DNA of 27,391 nt from a bacterium (GTDB lineage Bacteria > Bacillota > Clostridia > Christensenellales > CAG-138), in the NCBI GenBank assembly GCA_029218485.1, contig JAQXRK010000089.1:1-27391 (forward strand), given 5' to 3'. This document shows, in pieces, positions 1 to 6,905 of the stretch. The translations under genes were made by a program, and so were the position numbers. The notes under the pieces were generated by a model. The model made no database searches. It had not been told where the DNA came from and saw only the letters and a program-made list of their open reading frames with translations. Every line of letters begins with the position of its first letter. Within the stretch, counting starts at the first letter, position 1.

Positions 1-1095
1 GGTGCGGCGGTATACGACTGCGGCGGCAGATTGCTGATGCCGTCGTTCATCGACCCACACACGCATTTGGACAAGGCGTTCCTGGAGACGCCGCGCGAGG
101 CCGAGGGGCTGATGGACGCCGTGTTTTTGACCATGGACTATCAAAAGAGCGTGCCGGCCGGGCAGATCCAGGCGGACGTGCTGCGCCGGGGCGCGCGGGT
201 GCTGGACATGGAGCTGCAAAACGGCTCCGCCCTGGTCCGCAGCCATGTGAGCGTCGATGAGATCTGGGGCATGGAGGCCTTTTACGCAAGCTGCGAGCTG
301 CGCCGCCGCTACGCGGGCCGCGTGGACGTGCAGCTCTCCGTTCCCTTCAACGCCGCCTTTGAGGGCGCGTGGGACGAGGCGGTGCGCGCCGGGGAGATCG
401 ATTACATCGCCGGCTACCCGACCGTGACGCCCGATCCGCACGCCGCGGTCGACGAGCTGTTCCGGCTCGCGGAGAAATACGCGCTGCCGCTCGACCTGCA
501 TGTGGACGAGTCCGATGCGGCGGACATCTCCTGCTTCCGCTATGTGCTCGAAAAAACGATACGGCACGGCATGCAGGGCCGGGTCAACTGTTCGCACGTG
601 ACGGCGCTCGCCGCCGTACCGGACGCGGAGGCGGAGGAGGCCATCGCGCTCTGCGCGCGCGCGGGCGTTTCGGTCATCGCATTGCCCTCGTGCAACATGT
701 TCCTGATGGGCCGCGGCGATCGCGGGCTGGTCCGCCGCGGCGTGACGCGCATTGCGGAGCTGGAGCAGGCGGGCGTGAACGTCGCCATCGCTTCGGACAA
801 CATCCGCGATCCGTTCCGTCCGTTCGGCAACGGCGATCCGCTCGAGGAGGCGCTGCTTGCCTGCCAGATCCTTTCGCGCGGGACCGAGCGCGGTTTCCGG
901 AGCGTTCTGGACATGATTACCGTCAACGCGGCGAGAACCAGCGGCCGCCCCGATGCGGATCTTTCGGTGGGCCGGCGGGCGGATGTGGTGCTGCTGGACG
1001 CGCCGGATGCGAAGCAGGCCGTCATCGAAAACGCTGCGCGCCTGCTCGTCGTCAAGGATGGCCGGGTTGTGGCCGGGACAAAAACCGGGATTTGA
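1..1095 (+). CDS. Cytosine-deaminase-like amidohydrolase, 5'-truncated by window edge
   Basis: The frame is open from base 1, so the start lies upstream of the window; 364 codons remain before the TGA. Metal-site motifs of the cytosine deaminase (CodA-like) branch of the amidohydrolase superfamily are visible in order: DPHTHLDKAF near the visible N-terminus, LHVDESD (His plus the catalytic Asp-Glu pair), NCSHVTAL, and ASDNIRDPF carrying the late metal-binding Asp. Family members hydrolytically deaminate cytosine, creatinine, isoguanine, triazines or related rings, so the exact substrate is open. It ends just before the promoter at 1115-1144 and therefore belongs to an upstream transcript, but its likely chemistry matches the downstream cluster, which has a second deaminase-type gene at its far end. 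No strong terminator follows it; only a 5-bp hairpin (CCAAA/TTTGG, 1098-1114) is visible. Confidence 0.85.
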   Translation, partial: GAAVYDCGGRLLMPSFIDPHTHLDKAFLETPREAEGLMDAVFLTMDYQKSVPAGQIQADVLRRGARVLDMELQNGSALVRSHVSVDEIWGMEAFYASCELRRRYAGRVDVQLSVPFNAAFEGAWDEAVRAGEIDYIAGYPTVTPDPHAAVDELFRLAEKYALPLDLHVDESDAADISCFRYVLEKTIRHGMQGRVNCSHVTALAAVPDAEAEEAIALCARAGVSVIALPSCNMFLMGRGDRGLVRRGVTRIAELEQAGVNVAIASDNIRDPFRPFGNGDPLEEALLACQILSRGTERGFRSVLDMITVNAARTSGRPDADLSVGRRADVVLLDAPDAKQAVIENAARLLVVKDGRVVAGTKTGI

Positions 1096-1114
1096 TTCCA
1101 AACGGGAATTTTGG

Positions 1115-1144
1115 TTGACAACATCAAGCGGGTTGTGTTATGCT
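1115..1144 (+). promoter_or_regulatory. Sigma-A-type promoter of the cluster
   Basis: A perfect -35 (TTGACA, 1115-1120) and a -10 TATGCT (1139-1144) are separated by 18 nt. A TG at 1136-1137 gives an extended -10. Transcription would start near 1151, about 690 nt ahead of the first downstream start codon, leaving a very long leader. It is the best promoter match I found in the window and the natural driver of the genes that follow. Confidence 0.75.
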
Positions 1145-1173
1145 AAATACGAAATTTGAAGTATTTTAGCGTA
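1139..1173. promoter_or_regulatory. Inverted repeat overlapping -10 and start site: candidate operator
   Basis: The left arm TATGCTAAATAC (1139-1150) and right arm GTATTTTAGCGTA (1161-1173) are near-perfect inverted repeats, with one extra T and one T.G mismatch, separated by 10 nt. The left arm includes the -10 box, so a bound protein would block open-complex formation. The 5' arm lies upstream of the predicted start, which favours a DNA operator over an RNA hairpin. No regulator gene is in the window, so the binding protein is unknown. Confidence 0.5.
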
Positions 1174-1311
1174 TTCAGAATATAGGTATTGGATTACCCC
1201 AGATAGGATTGCGTGCCTCGATTCATGCAGATTCCCACACACCCCAGAAAATCGCATAGCCGGGTTGGCACAGACCTGCCCGTACATGTCGTTTTTTGAG
1301 GTATTATGTAG

Positions 1312-1409
1312 CTCGAGAGTGCGGATGAACCATTGGCACGATCTTGGAAAGAAACAAACGATGGTGATGACGACGTTCCTGTAACTCGGGAGAGCATCGA
1401 ATTTGTTTC
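1312..1409 (+). repeat. Leader element copy 1
   Basis: CTCGAGAGTGC (1312-1322) and GCAC (1336-1339) form the first hairpin, extended by AGA/TCT across a GA bulge. GATCTTGGAAAGAA follows at 1340-1353. The A-rich strand GAAACAAA (1351-1358) pairs with TTTGTTTC (1402-1409), and CGATG (1359-1363) pairs with CATCG (1395-1399). The distal strand lies inside the first hairpin of copy 2, so copies 1 and 2 should fold in competition. Confidence 0.55.
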
Positions 1410-1498
1410 AAGCTCGATCCTGGAAAGAAGACAATTCTGACTGACAACCCAAGCGGCGCTTTCCGCGCGCCCGGCTGTCCGAAGGGATCGTCTTTTTT
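1385..1498 (+). repeat. Leader element copy 2, ending in a T6 run
   Basis: CTCGGGAGAGC (1385-1395) pairs with GCTC (1412-1415) and, past a GA bulge, TCC (1418-1420). AAAGAAGAC (1424-1432) can form 9 pairs with GTCTTTTTT (1490-1498), including one G.U. A competing helix, CGATCC (1415-1420) with GGATCG (1485-1490), would sit directly before the T6 run as a terminator-like stem. GGCGC/GCGCC is nested inside. These states are mutually exclusive, as expected of a switch. Confidence 0.55.
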
Positions 1499-1649
1499 GT
1501 TGCAGAGGACGAAGAAACCGGCCAACCCGGCCATCCGCAAAACGGCCCAAAAGCGGCGCTGCAGCTGCCGCACAGGGGACCGCAGGATCGCCGCAGCAAC
1601 GCCGGTCGGAGACCGGAGGATCGCCCGGTGGGCGGCCTGCGGATAGGAA

Positions 1650-1768
1650 CTCGGGAGAGCGGGAGAGCGCTCGTTCCTGGAAAGAAGATCAATTCTGCCT
1701 GACGAAACCGCCCTGCACGGAGGAAACCGCTCCGCGCCGCGCCCGGCCGCCGACGAATGATCTTTTTT
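1650..1768 (+). repeat. Leader element copy 3, ending in a T7 run
   Basis: CTCGGGAGAGC (1650-1660) pairs with GCTC (1669-1672), then TCC (1675-1677) past a GT bulge. AAAGAAGATCA (1681-1691) can form 11 pairs with TGATCTTTTTT (1758-1768). The stretch after the A-rich strand, ATTCTGCCTGACGAAACC, matches ATTCTGACTGACAACC in copy 2. The 3' end is 70 nt before the first start codon, a suitable position for controlling the first gene. Confidence 0.55.
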
Positions 1769-1837
1769 TATTGCGTATGCATTACAGACGCCATGTCTGT
1801 CGCAGATAAAACCGAGAGAAAGAAGGATAAAACTGTT

Positions 1838-2866
1838 ATGGACAAATCCGCAAAGCTCCTGTGGCTCAGCCAGGAAGACGTTATCGCAACCGGCGTTCTC
1901 GATGAGGGCATCGGCCACATCATCGACGCAGAAATCAAGGCGTATTCCCTGATCGCGAACGGCGAGGGCGCAGACCCGGTCGCTCCGCAGGTTCATTTCC
2001 AGGGCGAGCAGGCCGGCAACATCTTTGCCATCCATCCCGCCTGGGTTGCCGGTGACGTCAACGTAGCCGGTATGAAGCTTGGCGCACGCGCTCCCGAAAA
2101 CCGCAAGGTCGGCATGCCGTCCATCACCTCCATCGTGGAGATGATCGATCCCGAGAACGGCCGTCCGTTCTGCATCGGCGATTCCACCCTCATGACCGCC
2201 TACCGTACCGGCGCAACGACCGGTGTTGGCGCGCGCTACTTTGCCCGCAAGGATTCCGAAGTCGTCGGTCTGTGCGGCGCGAGCGTTATGGGCCGTCCGC
2301 AGATCATGGCCATCTGCAACGAGCTCAAGAACATCAAGGAGATCCGCCTGTATGACCTCTATCAGGAAAAGGCAGAGGCCTTCAAGGCTGAGATGGAGCC
2401 GATCATCGGCAAGACCATCACCGTCGTCGACAGCGCTGAGAAGGCTCTGAAGGACGCGGACGTCATCGCCCCGACCACGCTGGTCTCCGCGAAGAACGCG
2501 TACATCAAGCCCGAGTGGATCAAGCCCGGCGCATTCTGCTCCAACATCTCCGACAACGACTACACCTTCGACGCCATCAAGAAGATGGACCGCATCTGCT
2601 ACGACAGCAAGAAGCAGTTCGGCATCCCGGTCACCATGGGCCTCATGAAGGAAGCCGGCCTGCTCAACCCCGACGATTGCGTCCAGATCGGCGACGTCAT
2701 CAACGGCAAGGCGCTCGGCCGTCAGAGCGACAAGGAGATCTGCTTCTTCACCTCCATCGGCATGGGCATCACCGACCTGATCGTCATGAAGAAGATCTAT
2801 GACGTCGCGGTCGAAAAGGGCATCGGCACCGAGCTGACCCTCTGGAACTCGCCGCGTTGGGCGTAA
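1838..2866 (+). CDS. Ornithine cyclodeaminase / mu-crystallin family protein
   Basis: 342 aa. The start ATG at 1838 is preceded by AGAAGG at 1821-1826; upstream in-frame ATGs at 1757 and 1793 lack a ribosome site, and the first abuts the leader's T7 run. The sequence has the OCD/mu-crystallin layout: an N-terminal dimerisation/substrate part with a conserved KLGARAPENR stretch, then a Rossmann domain with LCGASVMGRPQIMAI as the dinucleotide loop and a YDLY acidic turn after the second strand. Members are NAD(P)-dependent cyclodeaminases, ketimine reductases or amino-acid dehydrogenases. Some relatives are database-labelled 'tyramine oxidase subunit B', a name I would not use as a function. 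It is first in the unit and 27 bp before a creatininase-family gene, so the two probably act on the same nitrogenous intermediate. The substrate is unknown. Confidence 0.85.
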   Translation: MDKSAKLLWLSQEDVIATGVLDEGIGHIIDAEIKAYSLIANGEGADPVAPQVHFQGEQAGNIFAIHPAWVAGDVNVAGMKLGARAPENRKVGMPSITSIVEMIDPENGRPFCIGDSTLMTAYRTGATTGVGARYFARKDSEVVGLCGASVMGRPQIMAICNELKNIKEIRLYDLYQEKAEAFKAEMEPIIGKTITVVDSAEKALKDADVIAPTTLVSAKNAYIKPEWIKPGAFCSNISDNDYTFDAIKKMDRICYDSKKQFGIPVTMGLMKEAGLLNPDDCVQIGDVINGKALGRQSDKEICFFTSIGMGITDLIVMKKIYDVAVEKGIGTELTLWNSPRWA

Positions 2867-2893
2867 GCCAATTCGATGTAAGGGGATACCATC

Positions 2894-3754
2894 ATGCGAG
2901 AAAACCGCGAATTGCTGTATGAAGTGCGCTCGCCCAAGACCCTGCTGGAGATGACCTGGCCGGAAGTCGATGCGCTGCGCAAGAAGACCGATATCGCAAT
3001 GTTGTCCACCGGCGCCGTCGAGCAGCACGGCTACCACCTGCCGCTCGGCTGCGACACCATCCAGAGCACGGAATCGCTGCGCTATGCGCATGACATCCTG
3101 CTCGAGAAGTACGGTGTGGAGAGCCTGATCGCCCCGACCATCCAGTTCGGCATCTGCCCCGGCGCCATGTGCTATCCTGGCTCCATCACGCTGAGAACCT
3201 CGACGCTGATCGCGGTCCTCGAGGATGTTTGCGAAGGCCTGTATCACCATGGCTTCAAGAACATCATCCTGTTCCTCGGCCATGACGAGAACTATGCGTC
3301 CTCCATGGTCGCGGCGCAGAACGTGGTCGATCGCCACAACGACGCCAAGGTCGTCGTCCTGAACCCGATGCCGGCACTCAAGGCCAGCGAGCGCAGCAGC
3401 CTCAAGCTGGACAAGAACCCGCGTCCGGACGGTCACGGCGGCGCAGGCGAAGCCTCCCGCGGTCTCTGCTGCCATCCGAACCTCGTCTATCTCGATCTGG
3501 CGCAGGATGACCACTGGGATCCGACGAAGGTCGTCGCGAGCGAACCGATCCTCGGCGGCGAACCCCCGCTGCTCGGCGGCGGCGTGTACAACCCCGCCAA
3601 TGAAGGCCGCAGCTACAGCTACGCCGCGGGCGATCCCGGCCAGACCGGCGATCCCAGCAGCGCAAGCGCGGAAGCGGGCGACAAGGCGTTCACCGCAATG
3701 GCAGAGGTCGTTGCGAAGGTCGCGTACAAGCTGTTCGTAGAGGACAAGAAATAA
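2894..3754 (+). CDS. Creatininase-family metal-dependent amidohydrolase
   Basis: 286 aa, near the usual family length. Metal-binding features are visible: GAVEQHGYHLPLGCD (Glu43, His45, Asp54), LGHDEN (His130, Glu132), and a late HGGAGEAS stretch (about residues 181-188). The GHxEN form resembles true creatininase (GHYEN, two metal ligands) rather than the GHGGN form common in MftE- and FAPy-deformylase-like relatives. Known activities include opening the creatinine ring, formamide hydrolysis and 3-dehydro-scyllo-inosose hydrolysis. With a deaminase, a hydantoinase-type enzyme and an OCD-like protein nearby, opening of a cyclic amide is the reasonable inference. The AAGGGG ribosome site lies close ahead of the ATG. 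A strong terminator hairpin follows 21 bp after the stop. Confidence 0.85.
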   Translation: MRENRELLYEVRSPKTLLEMTWPEVDALRKKTDIAMLSTGAVEQHGYHLPLGCDTIQSTESLRYAHDILLEKYGVESLIAPTIQFGICPGAMCYPGSITLRTSTLIAVLEDVCEGLYHHGFKNIILFLGHDENYASSMVAAQNVVDRHNDAKVVVLNPMPALKASERSSLKLDKNPRPDGHGGAGEASRGLCCHPNLVYLDLAQDDHWDPTKVVASEPILGGEPPLLGGGVYNPANEGRSYSYAAGDPGQTGDPSSASAEAGDKAFTAMAEVVAKVAYKLFVEDKK

Positions 3755-3775
3755 GTCCTGTCCGGAACCGTAACC

Positions 3776-3815
3776 ATCTGCCGCCGTGCCAACGGCGGTG
3801 CGGCGGCAGATTTTT
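3776..3815 (+). terminator. Rho-independent terminator between creatininase and hydroxylase genes
   Basis: ATCTGCCGCCG (3776-3786) and CGGCGGCAGAT (3801-3811) form a perfect 11-bp stem with a 14-nt loop, followed directly by TTTTT. It should end or strongly reduce transcription after the first two genes. I see no good promoter between it and the next start at 3873, so the long downstream unit probably depends on read-through. A second short hairpin (CCGGG/CCCGG) follows at about 3817-3834. Confidence 0.8.
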
Positions 3816-3872
3816 CCCGGGTTTCGACGCCCGGTTGCTCTTCAACCACTTGTTGTAAAGGTACGGATTGCT

Positions 3873-6131
3873 ATGCAAAATTCGATCCAGCGTATGGATG
3901 GCGTTGCAAAGGTAACAGGGAGGCTCAGATTCTCTTCGGATCTGGTTCTGCCGTCCATGCTGTACGCTGTACCCGTTCTGTCCAGCCAGGTGCACGCAAA
4001 AATCGTCCGTGTGGACGATTCCGAGGCGAAAAAGCTGCCCGGCTTTGTCAAGGTTTATACCGGCAGGGATGTGCCGAACAATCGCGTTGGCTACTATCAC
4101 GATCATCCCGTCATTTGCGACGATAAGGTCCGCTTCTATGGCGATATCGTCGCGGTGGTGGCCGCAGAGACGGAGGAGATTGCCCGTCAGGCCGCCCGGC
4201 TCGTCAATGTTGAATACGAAGCGCTGCCCGTCATCGAGACGGTGGAGCAGGCGCTCTCCATGGAGCGCGGCAAGGTCCACGACCAGATGGAGAACAACAT
4301 CTGCCATCAGATCCACTATCAGAACGGCGATGTGGACGCAGCGTTTGCCAAGTGCAAATATATTGTTGAAAACGAATACACCGTCCAGCAGGCCGATCAC
4401 TGCTTCCTGGAGACCGAGTGCGGCGTTTCCTCGATGGAGGACGGCAAGCTGGTCATCCGCGCGGGGAGCCAGAACGTGTACTACGACCGCGGCCAGATCG
4501 CGGAGGGCCTTGGCCTTCCCGAGGAGCAGGTCGTGGTCATCGCGCCGTATACCGGTGGCGGCTTCGGCGGCAAGGGCGACATCAGCGTGCAGTGCCTGAT
4601 CGGTCTGGTCACGCTCGATACCGGCCGTCCCTGCAAGATGCACTTCTCCCGCGAGGAGCGGTTTTTGAACGGCGTCAAGCGCCATCCCGGCAAGATCCGC
4701 ATGAAGACCGGCGCCGATGAAAACGGCGTCATTCAGGCGCACGAGGTCTATGCCGTGCTCGACGGCGGCGCATACACGGTGTTCGGCAACGTGGTGCTCG
4801 AGATCATGACCGAGTGCTGCGCCGGCCCGTACCGGTTCCCGAATATCAAGGTCGATACCTATAACGTATATACGAACAACGGCGTCAACGGCGCGTTCCG
4901 CGGCTTCGGCGCGGCGCAGGGATGCTTCCCGCTCGAGGGGCAGATGAACGCGCTCGCAAAGGCCATGGGCATGGATTCGATCGATCTGCGCATTAAGAAC
5001 TGCCTCCGGCAGGGCGAGCGGCAGGGCCTCGGCCATGTGCTGCTCTCCGACACGCGCATGTACGAAACGCTTCAGGCGGCGAAGGCGGACCCGCTGTGGG
5101 TCAACCGCGCGTCGTACAAGGGCGAACACAACGGCATCAAAACCGGCGTCGGCGTTGCGGCCGGCATGAAGGGCTACAGCGTCGGCATCAACGGCGCGCC
5201 CGACTACAGCTTTGCGCAGGCCGTCATCACCCGCGATGGCCGCATCTGCCTGAGCGTTGCCTGCATCGAGATGGGGCAGGGCTGCTTTACGGTCATGGCG
5301 ACCATGCTTGCCGAGACCATGAAGGTGCCGTACGAGTCGATCGGCTTCCTCGACCTGTGCAATTCCGACCGGAACGAGGAGACCGGCGCAACCGCCTCCT
5401 CCCGCATCACGCATGCGGTCGGTCTTGCGGTGACGGCGGCCGGTGAGGAACTCGTCGACGCGCTGCGCGAGCAGGCGGTCAGGATCACCGGTGCGGCGCC
5501 GGAAGCGCTCATCCATGTGGAGGGCGGCTTCGAGCTCGACGGGCGGTTCATCCCGTTCTGCGAGATCGCCGCATCCGCCGAGGTGGACATCATGCGCAGG
5601 ACGCGCGTTCGCACGAAATACTCCGATCAGCCAAGCGAGGGCGCCCTCGGGCATCCGCATGTGCTCTACAGCTCGAACGTCCAGATCGCGCTCGCCGAGG
5701 TCGATACCGCGACCGGCATGGCGCATGTCGATCAGATGCATGTGTATCTTGATGTCGGCCACTGCATGAACCGGACGCACGTCGAGGGACAGAGCGAGGG
5801 CGGCGTTGTGATGGGCATCTCCTACGCGCTGCTCGAGAAGATGGAGCGGAAGGCGGCCAAGCCGCAGAACGCTTCCTTCTCCAACTATGTGATCCCCACA
5901 TCGCTCGATGTGCCGACAAAGATCGAAAACCATATCCTCGAGTTCCCGGAGCCGGCGCATCCGTTCGGCGTCAAGGGCATGGGGGAGAACGCGACCGTTC
6001 CGACGGCGCCGGCCGTGGTCGACGCGGTCAACGACGCGCTCGATGCAAATATTGCGGAGCTTCCGCTTTCGCCCGAGCTGCTTGCAGCCATGACGAACCC
6101 GTGGAAGGATCCGTCGATAGATAATCAGTAA
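3873..6131 (+). CDS. Molybdenum hydroxylase large subunit (xanthine dehydrogenase family)
   Basis: 752 aa, typical for the stand-alone molybdopterin subunit. ATG 3873 is preceded by AAAGG at 3857-3861; the 29 codons open upstream are not XDH-like. Visible: an N-terminal 'a/b hammerhead' with FYGDIVAVVAAE (88-99), the Moco loop GGGFGGK (228-234), GAFRGFG (340-346) with the substrate-site Arg, MGQG (467-470), TASSR (507-511), and GVKGMGE (699-705) ending in the catalytic Glu. The family hydroxylates purines, pyridines, pyrimidines and related rings using water and the Mo cofactor, passing electrons through [2Fe-2S] and FAD subunits. Those partners are encoded 9.5 and 11.5 kb downstream (15653 and 17621). 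The substrate is not readable from these motifs. No in-frame TGA suggests selenocysteine. Confidence 0.92.
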   Translation: MQNSIQRMDGVAKVTGRLRFSSDLVLPSMLYAVPVLSSQVHAKIVRVDDSEAKKLPGFVKVYTGRDVPNNRVGYYHDHPVICDDKVRFYGDIVAVVAAETEEIARQAARLVNVEYEALPVIETVEQALSMERGKVHDQMENNICHQIHYQNGDVDAAFAKCKYIVENEYTVQQADHCFLETECGVSSMEDGKLVIRAGSQNVYYDRGQIAEGLGLPEEQVVVIAPYTGGGFGGKGDISVQCLIGLVTLDTGRPCKMHFSREERFLNGVKRHPGKIRMKTGADENGVIQAHEVYAVLDGGAYTVFGNVVLEIMTECCAGPYRFPNIKVDTYNVYTNNGVNGAFRGFGAAQGCFPLEGQMNALAKAMGMDSIDLRIKNCLRQGERQGLGHVLLSDTRMYETLQAAKADPLWVNRASYKGEHNGIKTGVGVAAGMKGYSVGINGAPDYSFAQAVITRDGRICLSVACIEMGQGCFTVMATMLAETMKVPYESIGFLDLCNSDRNEETGATASSRITHAVGLAVTAAGEELVDALREQAVRITGAAPEALIHVEGGFELDGRFIPFCEIAASAEVDIMRRTRVRTKYSDQPSEGALGHPHVLYSSNVQIALAEVDTATGMAHVDQMHVYLDVGHCMNRTHVEGQSEGGVVMGISYALLEKMERKAAKPQNASFSNYVIPTSLDVPTKIENHILEFPEPAHPFGVKGMGENATVPTAPAVVDAVNDALDANIAELPLSPELLAAMTNPWKDPSIDNQ

Positions 6132-6154
6132 CGTGATGAATGGAGGAGATTGAT

Positions 6155-6904
6155 TTGAGCAACCAGTTCCCGAAGCTCAAACTCGAGGATGTACCGCTGA
6201 AAGTCCTTGCGATCTGCGGCAGCCCCCGTAAGGAGAGCAGCTCCCAGATCCTGCTGGACATCGCCGTGGAAGGCGCAAAGTCGGCCGGCAACGTTGAGGT
6301 CGAGTACTACAGCATGTACGGTCAGAAGATCAACGGCTGCAAGGGCTGCAACGCCTACTGCCTGAAGAACAAGGACTGCGTCAACAAGGACGGCTTCCAG
6401 GAGTTCCTTCAGAAGTGGCTCCGCGCGGAAGCGATCATCTGGTCCTTCCCGGTATACACCATGGGCGGCCCGGGCCAGATGCATGCGCTGCATGACCGCA
6501 TGGGCGAGGTCCACCTTGCAAACCGCATCGATAAGATCAAGGCCGGCGAGGCCATGCCCCAGTTCATGAAGGCCTGCGGCCTCATCTGCCAGGGCAGCTC
6601 CCGCTTCGGCAATCAGGAGATCGTCATGGAGCGCATGATCGACCACCTGCTCACCATGGACTGCATCCCGGTCTGCGGTGATATGCCCCACTCCCACATC
6701 GGCGTTCCCGGCCATGTCGTCCATGGCACCAAGCCGCACGATGAGGATGGTCTGCTGACGCAGAGCCGCGAGATCGGTATGCGCGTTGCGCAGGTCGGCA
6801 AGATGCTCAAGCTCGGTAAGTACGCCATCGCCGATTCGCTCCGCGACACGTACTTCTGCTCGCCGGACAGCTTTGCAGACACCAAGAGACCGGAGGTGGA
6901 GTAA
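6155..6904 (+). CDS. Flavodoxin-fold NAD(P)H-dependent FMN reductase / Fe-S flavoprotein, paralogue 1
   Basis: 249 aa from TTG 6155. The ribosome site GGAGGAG (6142-6148) sits 6 nt ahead of this TTG and overlaps the in-frame ATG at 6140, which therefore cannot use it. An FMN phosphate loop GSPRKESSS occupies residues 22-30. A cysteine cluster C62-x2-C65-x3-C69-x4-C75 resembles the [4Fe-4S] motif of archaeal and clostridial iron-sulfur flavoproteins. The FPVYTMGGPGQM segment corresponds to the flavin-ring loop of the NADPH-dependent FMN reductase family. It follows the molybdenum subunit by 23 bp and precedes two relatives, so a dedicated electron-transfer role for the hydroxylase or for ring reduction is a fair inference. 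Direct reduction of a substrate is the alternative. Confidence 0.8.
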   Translation: MSNQFPKLKLEDVPLKVLAICGSPRKESSSQILLDIAVEGAKSAGNVEVEYYSMYGQKINGCKGCNAYCLKNKDCVNKDGFQEFLQKWLRAEAIIWSFPVYTMGGPGQMHALHDRMGEVHLANRIDKIKAGEAMPQFMKACGLICQGSSRFGNQEIVMERMIDHLLTMDCIPVCGDMPHSHIGVPGHVVHGTKPHDEDGLLTQSREIGMRVAQVGKMLKLGKYAIADSLRDTYFCSPDSFADTKRPEVE

Positions 6905-6905
6905 C

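Larger units (their letters stand above)
1312..1769 (+). promoter_or_regulatory. Three-copy structured RNA leader, probable regulatory RNA
   Basis: The untranslated leader carries three copies of one pattern: CTCGRGA, a 4-nt stem arm GWGC, a loop of 8-16 nt, the matching arm GCWC, then GWTCYTGGAAAGAA. Stem bases change together: GTGC pairs GCAC in copy 1 while GAGC pairs GCTC in copies 2 and 3, and AGA pairs TCT in copy 1 while GGA pairs TCC in the others. In every copy the A-rich AAAGAA stretch can also pair with a downstream T-rich strand. Copies 2 and 3 end in T6 and T7 runs, so termination or antitermination control is plausible. I do not recognise the class. The adjacent molybdo-enzyme and purine-like genes suggest a cofactor or heterocycle ligand, which is inference only. 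The interval also holds GC-rich hairpins, such as CCGGTC/GACCGG with a GGA loop near 1600-1615. Confidence 0.6.

Noticed and set aside
1381..1460. Glycine riboswitch, suggested by GGGAGAG
   Set aside because: The CTCTCAGG closing strand and the GCCGAAGG...GCAA core are missing, and the observed pairing is different.
1757..1837. N-terminal extension of the OCD-like protein from ATG 1757 or 1793
   Set aside because: No ribosome site precedes either codon, 1757 lies just before the leader's T7 run, and the extension has no family resemblance. ATG 1838 has AGAAGG upstream.
1150..1837. T-box or purine riboswitch in the leader
   Set aside because: No T-box bulge sequence (TGGNACCGCG-like) and none of the conserved purine-aptamer junction sequences could be found.
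6140..6154. ATG 6140 as the start of flavoprotein paralogue 1
   Set aside because: The only ribosome site, GGAGGAG, overlaps this codon; it is correctly spaced for TTG 6155.
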